Shown here one piece after another: positions 33,897-45,212 of a stretch of 64,000 bases of DNA. A model generated the notes under the pieces. It was not told the DNA's origin. It searched no databases and saw only the letters and a list, made by a program, of their open reading frames with translations. The number at the start of each line of letters is the position of its first letter. The stretch's first letter is position 1. A program made the position numbers and the translations under genes. The stretch comes from UBA6489 sp942490775. GTDB lineage: Bacteria > Patescibacteriota > Gracilibacteria > BD1-5 > UBA6164. The stretch spans positions 1 through 64,000 of the forward strand of contig CALNYL010000012.1 in NCBI GenBank assembly GCA_942490775.1, in the 5' to 3' direction.

Positions 33897-33939
33897 GTAA
33901 AAAAATAATACCTAGTAAGCTGGGCATTATTTTTTTTAT
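33897..33939 (-). terminator. Terminator of the small membrane gene
   Basis: AAAATAATGCCCAGC / GCTGGG-type pairing (AATAATACC / GGGCATTATT) with A and T tails, just past the stop of the gene at 33950. Confidence 0.6.
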
Positions 33940-33949
33940 GTTCTGGTTT

Positions 33950-34174
33950 TTAGAAATCAAAATTATCTTCATCATCATCAAAATTTGTTTTTACCATATT
34001 TCACCTAACTCAGTAACCAATGATAAATCAAACACCTATACATACAACACCTAACATCCGAGCTTTAGAATCCCGAACAAAAACCTTTGCAGGTGAATAA
34101 GTTACTATATTTTCAATAACTAATACACTAGAAAATAAAATTCCTAATAGAATTAAGATTGTATTATGAGACAT
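33950..34174 (-). CDS. Small two-span membrane protein
   Basis: 74 aa: hydrophobic ILILLGILFSSVLVIENIV, a basic loop (FVRDSKARM), a second Gly-rich span LGVVCIGVGFIIGYGV, and an acidic tail NFDDDEDNFDF. Family unknown. It is convergent with the pilin gene. The coding frame has TGA as Gly in the second span. Confidence 0.6.
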
Positions 34175-34337
34175 AATTTCATTTTTATTTTATAAGAAAG
34201 TTTATTAAACTTAACTATATTATATTATATCATAAACAAAAAAACAAATATTTACCATAATTAACAAGATTTTATCTTTACAAACTTAGTAAAGTATATA
34301 AACTTTAGAAATATTTTTTATTTTTAAATTAATAAAG

Positions 34338-35405
34338 ATGCAAGAAGAGTTTGAAAAATATGGATTTAACTTTAAAAAAGCAGATAATGAAAATATTATT
34401 ATAAAAGCCTATACCTCAAGAATAGATACAATATTTGGAATAACTTATGTTATTATCCCTACTAACCACAAAAAACTTGAAAACCTTATAACACCAGACC
34501 AAAAAGAAGTTTGTAAAAAATATATAGAAAGCTCAATAAAAAAAATAAATCAAGAAACAATAACAGAGTGAAAAGAAAAGAACTGAGTATTTACTTGAAG
34601 CTATGTAATAAATCCCTTTAATGTAGAAAAGCTCCCATTATGGATTTCCGATTATGTCCTCTGAGACTATTGAATATTAGCAGTTGCAGGAATTCCAGCT
34701 CACAATGAAAGAGACTTTGAATTTGCTAAAAAATATGGTTTAGAAATTAAGCAAGTTATAGCTCCATTTTTTTTAGATGAAAAGGATAAAACAAGAGAAG
34801 ATAAAAAAATTGTTAGAAGAAATAATATTTTAGCTATATTATTAGATAAAAGAAATGATAAAGTTTTCGTTTTAGACTGGTGAAAATGGGAATGGAAAAG
34901 TTTTGTAATCTGATGAGTTAAAAATTGAGAAACTAACGAAGAGGCTGTTCTAAGAGAGATAAAAGAAGAAACTTGATATCAAAAGATCAAAGTAGTAAAA
35001 CAAATTTGATGAGAACATCATACTAGCTTTTTTGCTAAACATAAAGACATAAATAGATATTGAATCATAAACAGCTATTTAGTAGAATTAGAAGATGATT
35101 CCTATATTGAGCCATCTCCAGAAGAAACCAAAAACCATAAATGATTTTGGATAAATGAAAATGAGGTTTCAGATTTTATAAACCTAGATAACCATAAAAT
35201 GTCTTGGGATATTTATAAAAATTGAGAAAAAGCATTTACTGGAAATTGAGTTTTAGTTAATTCCTGAGAATTCAGTGATTTATCCAGTGAAGATGCTAAA
35301 ATAAAGCTATTAAAATATGCAGAAGAAAATAACTTTTTAGTAGCCCCGTATGGAAATAGTAAAGACAGCTTGTCAATAAAAGGCTTTAGCCCTTTGAAAA
35401 CTTAA
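34338..35405 (+). CDS. Free-standing LeuRS editing domain with inserted Nudix domain
   Basis: 355 aa. Residues about 20-140 match the CP1 editing domain of the LeuRS downstream (AYTSRIDTIFGITYVII, GVFTGSYVINPFN, LPLWISDYVLGDYG, AHNERDFEFAKKYG). Residues about 160-290 are a Nudix hydrolase with the box GGVKNGETNEEAVLREIKEETG. The chain then returns to LeuRS-like NGVLVNSGEFSDLSSEDAK. The Asp that is conserved for editing (AHDERD in the full LeuRS) is Asn here, so aminoacyl ester hydrolysis is doubtful. The last residues lie in a dispersed hairpin repeat. It is probably a duplicate of the LeuRS CP1 region that captured, or kept, a Nudix domain. Confidence 0.75.
35365..35405. repeat. Hairpin repeat forming the gene's end
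   Basis: TTGTCAA, then AGGCTTTAGCCCT, then TTGAAAA; the inverse copy is at 20096-20130. It encodes the last residues (SIKGFSPLKT) and the TAA. Confidence 0.6.
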
Positions 35406-35469
35406 TTTTATACTACTTTAGTCTAAAAAAAATTAAAATTAAAATATTACTTAATAAAAATAGTTAACT

Positions 35470-38400
35470 ATGTACAATCACAAAGAAATAGAAAAAAAAT
35501 GGCAAGAGTTTTGGGAAAAAAACAAAACCTTCAAAGTAGAAAACGATTTTACTAAACCAAAATATTATACCCTAGATATGTTTCCATATCCAAGTTGAGC
35601 TTGACTACATGTATGACATCCAGAATGATACACTGCAAATGACATAGTAGCAAGATATAAAAATGCAAAATGATTCAATGTACTTCATCCTATGTGACGG
35701 GATGCTTTTTGACTACCTGCAGAAAACTATGCCATAAAAACATGAACTCACCCAAGAATAACAACAGATAAGAATATAAATGTCTTTAGGGAACAAATTA
35801 AAGGACTATGATTTTCATATGATTGGGATAGAGAAATAGACACAACAAATCCTGATTATTACAAATGGACACAGTGGATATTTCTAAAATTATTTGAAAA
35901 AGGTCTAGCATACGAACAAGATTTACCTATAAACTACTGTCCAAGCTGTAAAACAGGTTTAGCAAATGAAGAAGTACTAAAAGACTTCTCATGTGAAAGA
36001 TGTGGTGAACAAGTAGAAAAAAAGAAAATTAGACAATGGGTTTTAGCAATTACAAAATATGCAGATAGATTATTAAAAGATGTAGATAAATTAGATTGGC
36101 CAGAAAGTATAAAAGAAATGCAGAGAAATTGGATAGGAAAATCAGAAGGTTGTGAGTTTGAGATGAAGTTGGCAAAATTAAACAAAAAAAATGAGGCTTG
36201 CATCTCCAAAGGAGTTGGACTCAATTGTCCGGCTAAAGCCTCACTTGAATCTAGTATATTCAATACAAGCATAAAAGTCAAGAAAAAAACACACTTTTTA
36301 AATAAAATAGAATGATTAATCATTAACGACTCAAAAAAAATATTATTCAATTCTGAGAATATATTAAAACATTTTAAATCAAAAAATACAAAAGAATTTC
36401 ATTACAGAAAGAATTTATTATGAACAATATTTTATAACTTAAATAATTTAAAATTTAATAATAATGTAGGATATTTTATATTCAAGAATATGTTTATAAA
36501 GGTAGTTTTATGACAACAATCTAATTGAAACTATTTTGTAAAAACTTATTATGTTGATGATAAATTAACTAATCTTTATAATAATTCATCTTCTGAAAAT
36601 CTTTCAATATCTGTTTACACAACTAGAATAGATACAATTTTTGGTGTTACATATGCTGTACTTGCTCCTGATCACAAAGATGTATACAAGTTTATAATTC
36701 CAGAACAAAAAGAAGCTTGTGAAGAGTATATAAAAAAAGCAAACTCAATGTCTGATCAAGATAGAACAGCAGACGATAAAGAAAAAACTTGAGTATTTAC
36801 TTGAAGCTATGTAGTAAATCCATTCAACGGAGAAAAAGTTCCTTTATGGATTGGTGATTATGTACTATGAAACTACTGAACCTGAGCAGTTATGGCCGTA
36901 CCAGCTCATGATGAAAGAGACTTTGAATTTGCAAAGAAATATGATTTAGGGATAAAATGAGTTATAGTATCAGAAAAACTAAGAGGAATAAAACCTAAAA
37001 GATTAAATACCTTTATAGATATTAAATGAAGAGAATTTTATCTTGCAAATGATGAAGCATTTACTGAATATTGAGTTTTAGTAAATTCTTGAGAATTCAA
37101 TGACTTATCAAGTGAAGAAGCAAAGAAAAAACTAACAAAATATGCTGAAGAAAAATGATTCTGAGATAAAAAAGTAAACTACAAACTAAGAGACTGGCTA
37201 TTCTCTAGACAAAGATATTGGGGAGAACCAATACCTTTGATTCATTTAGAAGAGAAAAAAATAAAAAATCTCCCTCAAATAAAAGAAGGAGACTTTGAAA
37301 AAATATTCAATAAAAAAATGAGAATTGCTACTCTGAATACAGAGGGGGTTACTCCTATGGGCAACACAGCTAAATTCTCATCTACAAGTAGTATATTCGA
37401 AAGTATAGAAAAAGTCAAGAAAATTAATAAGAAAATTGTTTTAAGATGGTTTTTAAAAAACTATAAAACCAAAAAATGAAATATAATAGTAAATTGAAGA
37501 TATTTAGAAGAACACTTTAAAATAAAAAGTAGAACTGAAAAAAATATAAGAAAAAGATTTTCATACACAATTTTTGAGAACCTAGATAAAGTATATTATT
37601 TCTCAGAAAATATGTGACTTATAGATATTAATTGATACTTATGGATAATAATATTAGAAAAAACAAATAATAAAAATGAATATAATTTACTAACATACTA
37701 TTTTATAAAATCAATAAATGATATTTATAAAAATGCCTATATCAGTAAGCAAAAGGCTTGAAACTATCTATATATCTGATGAAAAGCATTTTCAAAAATC
37801 TACGAATGACTATATGGGAAAATGGTTTGTGACTACAACTTGCCACTAAAACTACCAGAAGTAGAAAACTACGAACCAGCAGGAGACTGAAATAGCCCAC
37901 TAGTAAAAGTAGAAGACTTTGTAAATATAAAACTAGCCAGTAACCTATCTTGAAAAAGAGAAACAAACACCATGCCACAATGGGGATGAAGCTGTTGGTA
38001 TTATCTAAGATATATGGACCCAAAAAATTCTGATAAATTAGTTGATCCAGAAGTAGAAAAATACTGGGGACAAGTAGACAGCTATGTATGATGAGCAGAA
38101 CATGCAGTATTGCATTTACTTTATGCTAGATTCTGGCATAAATTCCTATTTGATATCTGAGTAGTCTCTAACGATGAACCATTCTACAGACTTAGAAATC
38201 AAGGACTCATTCAATCATATATATATGAAAATCCAAAAGGAAAAGTTTTACACAACGATTTAGTAGAAGAAATAAAAGGAGAGTTTTATGATAAAGAAAC
38301 AGGAGATAAACTTACAAGAAAAATCTGAAAAATGAGTAAATCTCTTTGAAATGTTATAAATCCAGATGAAATAGTTAATGAATATGGAGCTGATAGTTTA

Positions 38401-39534
38401 AGACTTTATGAAATGTATATGGCAGAATTTAAAGACTCTGCACCTTGGGATACAAAAAATATAATCTGAGTAAGAAGATTTATAGAAAAAATAGAAAGAT
38501 TATTTAATTCTGTAGAGGCAAAAATTGCAGAAGACGATAATGAGGCTATGAGGTTATTAAACAAAACTATCAAAAAAGTTTGAGAAGATATTGAAAATTA
38601 TAAATTTAATACCGCTATTGCTCAGATGATGATTTTATCTAACTACGGAAGACCAAAAGATGAAAAATTATTTGCTGAATGGAAAGAGAAGTTTGCTATT
38701 ATACTATCCCCTTTTGTTCCTCATTTAGCTGAAGAATTATGGGAAGAGTTAAATAATAATCCATCCCAACCTTCCTGTCTTGCTGAAGAAAAGAGCAATA
38801 GCTCAATTTTCTTTGCCGAATGGCCTGAATATGATGAAAAATTAGTTGTTGATGATACTATAGAAATAGCTGTTCAAGTTTTAGGAAAAGTTAGGGGAAC
38901 TATAGAAATATCAAAAGATGAAAGTAAGGATATTGTTTTAGAAAAGGCTAAGAGTAATGAAGATGTGAAAAAGTGGATAGAGGGGAAAGAGTTAGTTAAG
39001 GAAATTTATGTGCCTTGAAGGATTGTGAACTTGGTAGTAAAAGTAGAAAAGAAAAAAGAAAATATATCTTTAGAGTCTAAAGACGAATCTTCTAAAACAG
39101 AAAAAAATAAAAACTATGAAAAAACAGGATTTAAATTTGTTGCGATTTTAAATAAAAAAATACCAGCTTGAAAGGCTATGAATGCATTAGCTCATATGAC
39201 AGCAGGTTTTGTTTGAACTTCAAAAAATACTGATGAAATGTGATTTATTGATTATCAAGATAAGGATAATTCTCCTCATCTTGCATCAAAACACCCATTT
39301 ATCATACTAAAAGCTAAAAATTCTAACAAAATAAAAGCTTTGAGAAATGAGGTAATTGAAAGGTGATTACATTTTTCATCGTTTACAAGTGCTATGACAG
39401 TATGAAGTTATGAAGAACAATTAGAGGCTTCTAAAAAACAATGAGCAGAAGATTTAGAATATTATGGTATTTGTTTCTTTGGGAAGACAGAGGATTTAGA
39501 TGAAATGACAAAAGGCTTTTCTCTTTGGGTTTAG
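35470..39534 (+). CDS. leuS: Leucyl-tRNA synthetase with two insertions and C-terminal DUF2000
   Basis: 1354 aa in one open frame. Class I signatures: GLHVGHPEGY (HIGH-type), DAFGLPAENYAIKTG, GRQRYWGEPIPLIH and KMSKSLGNVINPDE with TGA as the Gly. Editing domain TRIDTIFGVTYAVL ... VPAHDERDFEF. The normal LeuRS end, VKEIYVPGRIVNLVVK, is at about 1177-1192. Insertion 1 spans residues about 237-377, and insertion 2 about 598-787, where the usual Zn Cys pair is absent. Beyond residue 1193 a charged linker leads to a DUF2000 (PTH2-like fold) domain ending TKGFSLWV. Normal LeuRS is 800-880 aa. Confidence 0.93.
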
Positions 39535-39557
39535 TTTAATTATTTATAAAAAATATT

Positions 39558-40711
39558 ATGAAAAAAATAAAAGTTTTATTGTTAATATGTGTGTTAGTTT
39601 TGAGTTCTTGTGGGAAAGATAAACAAGAGGATAAAAATAGTGCGAATTTAGAAGGTGTAAAAACATGAACACTAACATTACAAGAAAAAACAGAAAGCAG
39701 AAGTCTTATTGAAAATAAAGAAGAGAAAATAAATAAAATCGATATCGTTGAAGATTCCAATAAAAGGGATTTATGAAATAACTATTATGTTAAAAATGAA
39801 GGTGAAGTTTATTATAATTGAAAAAGAATAAAGGATGCTGATTTTGAAAGTTTTGAAATTTTAGAACCAATTAAACTTGAGACTTTATATGTAAGTGATG
39901 GCTCTTCTTTTGCCCCATATACAAAAGATAAAAATAATGTTTATTTTAGTTGAAAAAAAATAGAATGAGCAGACCCAAATACATTTGAGGTTTTATGATG
40001 GTTTTATGCAAAAGATAAAAATAATGTTTATACTGAAAAAATAAAAATCAAGAATGCTGATTCTGATACATTTAAAGTTTTATGATGATTTTATTCAAGG
40101 GATAAAGATGGTGTTTATTTTAGCTGAAAAAATATAGACTGAGCTACCCCTGATACATTTGAAGTTTTATCAAGGGGATACTGAAAAGATTGAAATAAAG
40201 TTTATTTTTTAGATGATATTATAAAATATGAGTTAGATTTAAATACAATCTACTTTTTCAAAGATAGTATTTTTATAAAAGATAAGAATGGTATTTATTG
40301 TGGAAGAAAAAAATTAAATAATGCAGATATTGATACATTTGAGATTTTAGAATTTTGATATGCAAAAGATAAGAATAATATTTATAGAGATGCCTTTTTA
40401 TGCAGTATATCAAAGGTAAATTGAGCTAATCCAGAAAGTTTTAATGTTATAACCCAGTCTTTTTCTAAAGATGAAAATAACATATATTATCTTGATAATA
40501 AAATAGAAGGGGCTGATTTAGAAACTTTTGAAGTTTTAAAAAAGTCTTATGGAAAAGATAAAAGTAATGTATATTTTCGTTGAAAGCCTATAAAATGAGG
40601 TGAACTAGAAACTTTGAGGTACTGAATATAAATCTGTCCCAAGATAAAAATAACTGTTATTCATTTGGTCAAGAAGCTGACAAATCAAAATGTGAAAATA
40701 TCTCTAAATAA
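39558..40711 (+). CDS. DKNNVY-repeat lipoprotein 1, frameshift near the end
   Basis: Lipoprotein signal peptide with lipobox LSSCGK (MKKIKVLLLICVLVLSSC), then about eight repeats of roughly 40 aa with the pattern GAD-x-x-TFEVL ... Y-x-KDKNNVYF-x-GK, matching DKNYY-type repeats. The frame from 39558 stops at 40631; losing one T at about 40611 (ACTTTGAGG instead of ACTTTTGAGG) breaks it. The alternative frame continues with EVLNINLSQDKNNCY to a TAA at 40711. Probably a surface-exposed membrane-anchored protein. First of four paralogs. Confidence 0.75.
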
Positions 40712-41890
40712 ATTTTAGTTTTTAAAAAATAACATTATGAAAAATATAAAAGTTTTATTGTTAGTGTGTGTTTTATTTTTAAGTTCTTGTGGGAAAAATA
40801 AAGAAAACTTACAAAACAATAAAAAAACAACTTATAGTGAAGAAAGTGTAGTTTTAGAGAAAAGCTGAACTTGAGAGGTTTTAGAAGATAAAAAAGAAAC
40901 AGAAAATAAAGAAGGGATTACAAAAGAAGACTTTATGAGAAGAATAATTCTTGAGTATTATTTTACAAAAATAATACTTATTTGGAAAAAATTGAGTGAG
41001 TAGATAAAGAAACTTTTGAGATTTTAAATAAATATTATTCAAAAGATAAAAACAATATTTTTTTTGAGTGAAGAGAAATAATGGAGGTTGATTACCAGAA
41101 TTTTGAAGTTATAGAGTGAATATTTGCTAAAAATAATAATAATGTTTATTATTGAAAAGTAGATTACTCAGATTTAGTAAAATCAAAATGAGAACTTATA
41201 CCAATAAAAGATGCTGATATTGAAACATTTGAGGTTTTGGATGATGAATATAGTAAGGATAAATTTAATGTATATTTTTTTAATGAAAAATTGGACTGAG
41301 TTGATATTGAAACTTTTGAAATTTTAAAAGATGGTTATTCAAGAGATAAAAATCATGTTTTCTCTAAAACTAGAGAAATGGAGGAAGCAGATTCTGAAAC
41401 CTTCGTTGTTTTAAATGATAAATATGCAAAGGATAAATATAATATATATTTTACTCTTAGATCTATTGATTTTCCTCATAAAATAGAGTGAATAGACTCA
41501 AATACATTTGAAATATTAGATTTTTGATATGCAAAAGATAAAAACTCTATTTATTTTAATGATAATAAATTAAAGTGAGCTAATCCTAAAACTCTTAAAC
41601 TTTTAGGAAATGGATTTACAAAAGATGATAATAAAGTTTATTATTTTTTAACTGAAATAAAATGAGCGGATTCTAAAACTTTTAAAAATTTAACAGAGGT
41701 TTTTTCTAAAGATCAAAATCATATTTATTATTATAGTGATACCTTAAAATTAGCAGATCCTTATACATTTGAGATTTTAAATGATAGTTATTCAAAAGAC
41801 AAAAATATAATTTACTATATATATTCACAATGAGAATCCCTTCCCTTTAGAGAGATATGAGAAAATCTTCCTATTCAAGAAGCAGATATA

Positions 41891-42811
41891 GAACCAGTTT
41901 GCACTTTTCGTAAAAAATCTTAAAATAAGGGGATTATATTTTAAGAAAAAAATATGGCTTATACTACAGATTTAACAGACAAGCAGTATGAACTAATAAT
42001 AAAAGCAGTTCCAAAACTATGAACAGCAGAAATAAGTGTTAGCAAAAAAGAAATTTTAAATGGAATAAATTATCAATTGAAAAATTGATGTCAGTGGCGA
42101 GATTTGCCAAAAGACTTTCCCAAATGGCAAACAGTTTATTCTCAGTTCAGAAGATGGAAAAATAAGTGAATTTATGATGAATTACTATTGGAATTGGAAA
42201 AATTAGAGAGAAAAAATAAGGTAAAAAAAAGAAATTCCTAGCTTACTATTATGAGATTCAATGGCAGTGAAAAATACAGATACAGCAGACATAAAAACAA
42301 AATGATATTGCCATTATAAAAGTACAAATTGAATAAAGAGACATTTATTAGTAGATATTTTATGAAATCCATATTTTATAAAATGTACAAAAGCGAGTAT
42401 TTCTGATGATAGTTGATTAATAGAAATAATAAGAGAGAACAAGGAATACTTTCTAAAACTAGAAGAATGAATTGTGATAACAATATTATTAGACAATTGA
42501 TACCATAAGGATTATTTAGAAAAAGAAATAAAAAAAATAGATAAAAATATTCTAAACTTTATAAAGATAGAAATTACTCAAAAAATAAGCCCTGATATGA
42601 AAGAAAAATCTAAAAAAGAAAATCCTCAAAAGAATTGATTTGTTGTACAACCTAAAAGATGGATTGTAGAAAGAACAAATGCTTGGATTAACCAATGTAG
42701 GGTTTTATGGAAAAACTGTGAATGAAAACTTTCTACCTCTGAGGCTAAAATTAGATTATGTTCTATTAGACTTATTATTAGGAGGTTAGCTTAAAATGTG
42801 CAAACAGGTTC
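41891..42811 (+). mobile_element. Complete IS5-like insertion sequence
   Basis: 921 bp. Terminal inverted repeats GAACCAGTTTGCAC and GTGCAAACAGGTTC (one mismatch), TATA target duplication at 41887-41890 and 42812-42815. It carries a two-frame transposase. Another copy starts at the window's left edge. Confidence 0.92.
41954..42794 (+). CDS. IS5-family transposase in two frames (orfA/orfB)
   Basis: orfA 41954-42241 (95 aa): YTTDLTDKQYELIIKAV, the DUF4096-like N-terminal part, ending KKRNS-stop. orfB about 42231-42794 in the +1 frame: GDSMAVKNTD (first Asp), ITILLDNGYHKDYL (second Asp), and PKRWIVERTNAWINQCR (Glu), the DDE triad. The frames overlap at GTAAAAAAAAG (A8 then G, 42222-42231), the type of site used for slippage in many IS elements. 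TGA is Gly in both parts (GYHKDY, GDSM), so the element is adapted to this code. Confidence 0.85.
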
Positions 42812-43129
42812 TATAGAAACATTTGAAGTTATAAACAATGATTTTGCTAAAGATGAAAATAATTTCTTTTTTAAAGGAGAGGTTTTAAAAAATATTGATT
42901 ATGATACTTTTGTTGTACTGAAAGATGGTTATTCAAAAGATAAAAATAATGTTTATTTTCTTTCTTATCATTATTATCTTAATTGAAATGGTATTGTTAA
43001 ATGAGCGGATCCAAAAACATTTGAAATATTAAGCGATTGATTAACAAAAGATAAAAATAATTGTTATATATATCGTGAAAAAACAAATAATTCAAAATGT
43101 GAAAATATAAAAATTAAATAAATAATATT

Positions 43130-43428
43130 ATGAAAAATATAAAAGTTTTATTGTTAGTGTGTGTTTTGTTTTTGAGTTCGTGTGGAAAAGATGAAGAAAA
43201 CTTACAAGATAATCAAAAAACAACATATAGTGAAGAAAGTGTAGTTTTAGAAAAAAACTGAACTTGAGAGGTTTTAGAAGATAAAAAAGAAACAGAATCA
43301 AAGTAGAATGAACAGATTCAGAATCATTTAGAGCATTAGATGATTGAGCAGCAAAAGATAAAGATAATTGTTATAAATTATGAAAAATAGCGGATAAATG
43401 AGAATGTTCTGATGAAATCTCAGGTTAA
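43130..43428 (+). pseudogene. DKNNVY-repeat lipoprotein 3, deleted and frameshifted
   Basis: 58-codon frame with signal peptide and lipobox (LSSCGKDEENL), stop at 43306. Past the stop another frame gives VEGTDSESFRAL and KDKDNCYKLGK to a TAA at 43428, the last repeat of the family. The repeats between are missing, so this is a shortened relic. Confidence 0.7.
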
Positions 43429-43447
43429 CTATTAAGTTAAAAATATG

Positions 43448-43621
43448 ATGATAGTCCTAGAAAAAACATATATATCAGATTTAGAATATTATGGTATTTG
43501 TTTCTTTGGGAAAACAGAAGATTTAGATTAGATGACAAAAGGTTTTTCTCTTTGGGTTTAGATTTTAATAAGTAGTAAGATTTATATACCTTGAAGAATT
43601 GTTAATTTGGTGGTGAAATAA
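43448..43621 (+). pseudogene. Fragments of DUF2000 end and LeuRS end
   Basis: 43448-43561: MIVLEKTYISDLEYYGICFFGKTEDLD, one TAG, then TKGFSLWV, matching the DUF2000 end of the LeuRS fusion. 43577-43621: KIYIPGRIVNLVVK and a stop, the normal LeuRS end without fusion. The order is reversed relative to the intact gene. Confidence 0.7.
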
Positions 43622-43652
43622 TTTTATAGTTTTACTAATTTAGATAGTATTG

Positions 43653-43853
43653 ATGAACATAGTAGAAATATTAACAATTCCTAAAATATTACTTTCATTC
43701 TTGATAAATAGGGTTATATCAACTTTAGGTTTTTTTGTTGTTATTATTTTTATTATAATAATATCAATAAAAATATGATTTTATCCGTTATTAAGCTCTC
43801 AGGTTATTATATTGTTACGGCAATATATTTCATATTCAAATTTTCAAGAATAG
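43653..43853 (+). other. Small membrane ORF overlapping the next gene
   Basis: 66 codons (MNIVEILTIPKILLSFLINR, then a strongly hydrophobic VVIIFIIIISIKIGFY span). It could be the original N-terminus of the protein at 43775, cut off by a frameshift, since the two overlap in different frames. Confidence 0.4.
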
Positions 43854-44539
43854 AAAAAAATAAAAATAAAATATGAATTGTTATATGAATAGATGATAAA
43901 GATGACTATGAGTGATTTAAATTAAAAAAGGATTTTATAGATTCTATTGAAGAGAATTTAGATAAAACAAAGTTTAAAGTAATTATTTTATCCAAAAAGT
44001 ATTTAGGTAAAATATATAAGAGTAAATGAGTAGTAGATAAAGAATTTATAAGCAAAATAAACAAAAAAATAAAATGACATTATTTCATTGTATGAAAGGC
44101 TCAAAAATGAAAAGAAGGAAAATTAAAATGTTATCTAGAAACTAATGCTTTAGTATTTCATAAAGATATACCAGAAAATATAAAGAATGAGTTATCAGAA
44201 GATTTTAGTAATTTGTATTCTAATCATATATATTTTGAAGATGATTGGTATAAATCATGAATAGATTTTTCTGGAGAATATAACTCTATAATAGCAAAAT
44301 ATATCATATGAGTATCTTTACTTATATCAAATGATCCATTTTGAGCATTAAAATTACATAGATGATTAAATCTTGACTTAGATAAAATAAAAAAACAGAA
44401 AGAAGTTAAATCAAGTTTTAATGAAAGTTATATAAAAAAGATTTCAGAAAAAATAAAAATTATTCAATATCGTGAATTACATTTAATTTCTAGATATTTT
44501 TATAGGATAAAAAACTATATTGACGGTGAAAATATTTAA
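43775..44539 (+). CDS. Hypothetical protein with N-terminal hydrophobic helix
   Basis: 254 aa. A hydrophobic N-terminus (LSGYYIVTAIYFIFKF) is followed by a cytosolic-looking domain: KIGIVIGIDDKDDYEGFKLKK, KVIILSKKYLG, KKIKGHYFIVGKAQKGK, LETNALVFHKDIPENI, and IAKYIIGVSLLISNDPFGAL. I have a vague memory of similar GHFIxxG...GLVRHKPI proteins with TPR-like ends but cannot name the family. The downstream 44540-44991 continues it in other frames. Confidence 0.5.
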
Positions 44540-44991
44540 AGGATGGGAAAATTATCAAATTTCTTTGACTTTGGATTCTATTTATTACACAAAAATGAAT
44601 CTATGAATTTCTAGTAAATGATAATATTGAAAAATCAAGAAAACTAATAAAAAAGAGTTCATCGTTAGGAAAGAGTAAACATAATAAATACTCAATATTG
44701 TTTTTAGATATGTATGATAAAAAATACAAGTCTGTAAGAAAAAAAATGAAAGTAATATTAGGAAAAAAATATGGATGGGAATTAATTACAGTAAAGGAAG
44801 TTATTGATTTTATGGATGATATTTTAGAAAAACAAAATAATAGGTTTGATTTTTATTTGGCAAGGAGTACTTATTATAAAAATTATGAATATTCTTGGCA
44901 TATAAGAAAATTAAAAAATACTTGGAAGAGAAATGAAGTAAGAACTTTGAGTTTGAAATATATAATCCAAAAGCTTTGAAAAGTGAGCTAG
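44540..44991 (+). pseudogene. Frameshifted continuation of the hypothetical gene
   Basis: Pieces in two other frames: KGWENYQISLTLDSIYYTK, then EFLVNDNIEKSRKLIKK through YDKKYKSVRKKMKVIL, KKYGWELITVKEVIDFMDDI, and RNEVRTLSLKYIIQKL to a TAG at 44991. They read like a TPR-type C-terminal part of the preceding gene. Confidence 0.45.
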
Positions 44992-45022
44992 AAAATAAAA
45001 TAGTAACTAAATAACAAACACC

Positions 45023-45195
45023 ATGATAATCCTAGAAAAAACTTACATATCAGATTTTCTAATTAACATAATCAAAAAAGAATAACTTTCCAGTTATTGA
45101 AAATGAATTTATGAATAGCAATTATAAAGGGCAAAAAAAAACAATGATCAGAAAATTTAGATGAAATAACAAAAGGCTTTTTTCTTTGGATTTAG
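45023..45195 (+). pseudogene. Mosaic fragment: MIILEKTYISD start plus DUF2000-like end
   Basis: MIILEKTYISDFLINIIKK, then in another frame NNFPVIENEFMNSNY, then ENLDEITKGFFLWI and TAG. The start resembles the fragment at 43448 and may derive from an ATP-grasp-type gene; the end matches the LeuRS-DUF2000 tail. Confidence 0.5.
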
Positions 45196-45212
45196 TTTTT
45201 AAAGTTAGTATT

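Larger units (their letters stand above)
40737..43121 (+). pseudogene. DKNNVY-repeat lipoprotein 2, disrupted by IS and frameshift
   Basis: Starts MKNIKVLLLVCVLFLSSCGK with lipobox. A frameshift near 40925-40965 (frame 1 stops at TAG; LYEKNNSGVLFYKN resumes in another frame) precedes a run of DKNNVYF-type repeats to 41886. There an IS5-like element (41891-42811) interrupts an ADIETFEV repeat and adds PVCTFRKKS and a stop. After the IS the repeats resume at 42816 (ETFEVINNDFAKDENN) and end at TAA 43121. TATA is duplicated on both sides. Confidence 0.8.
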
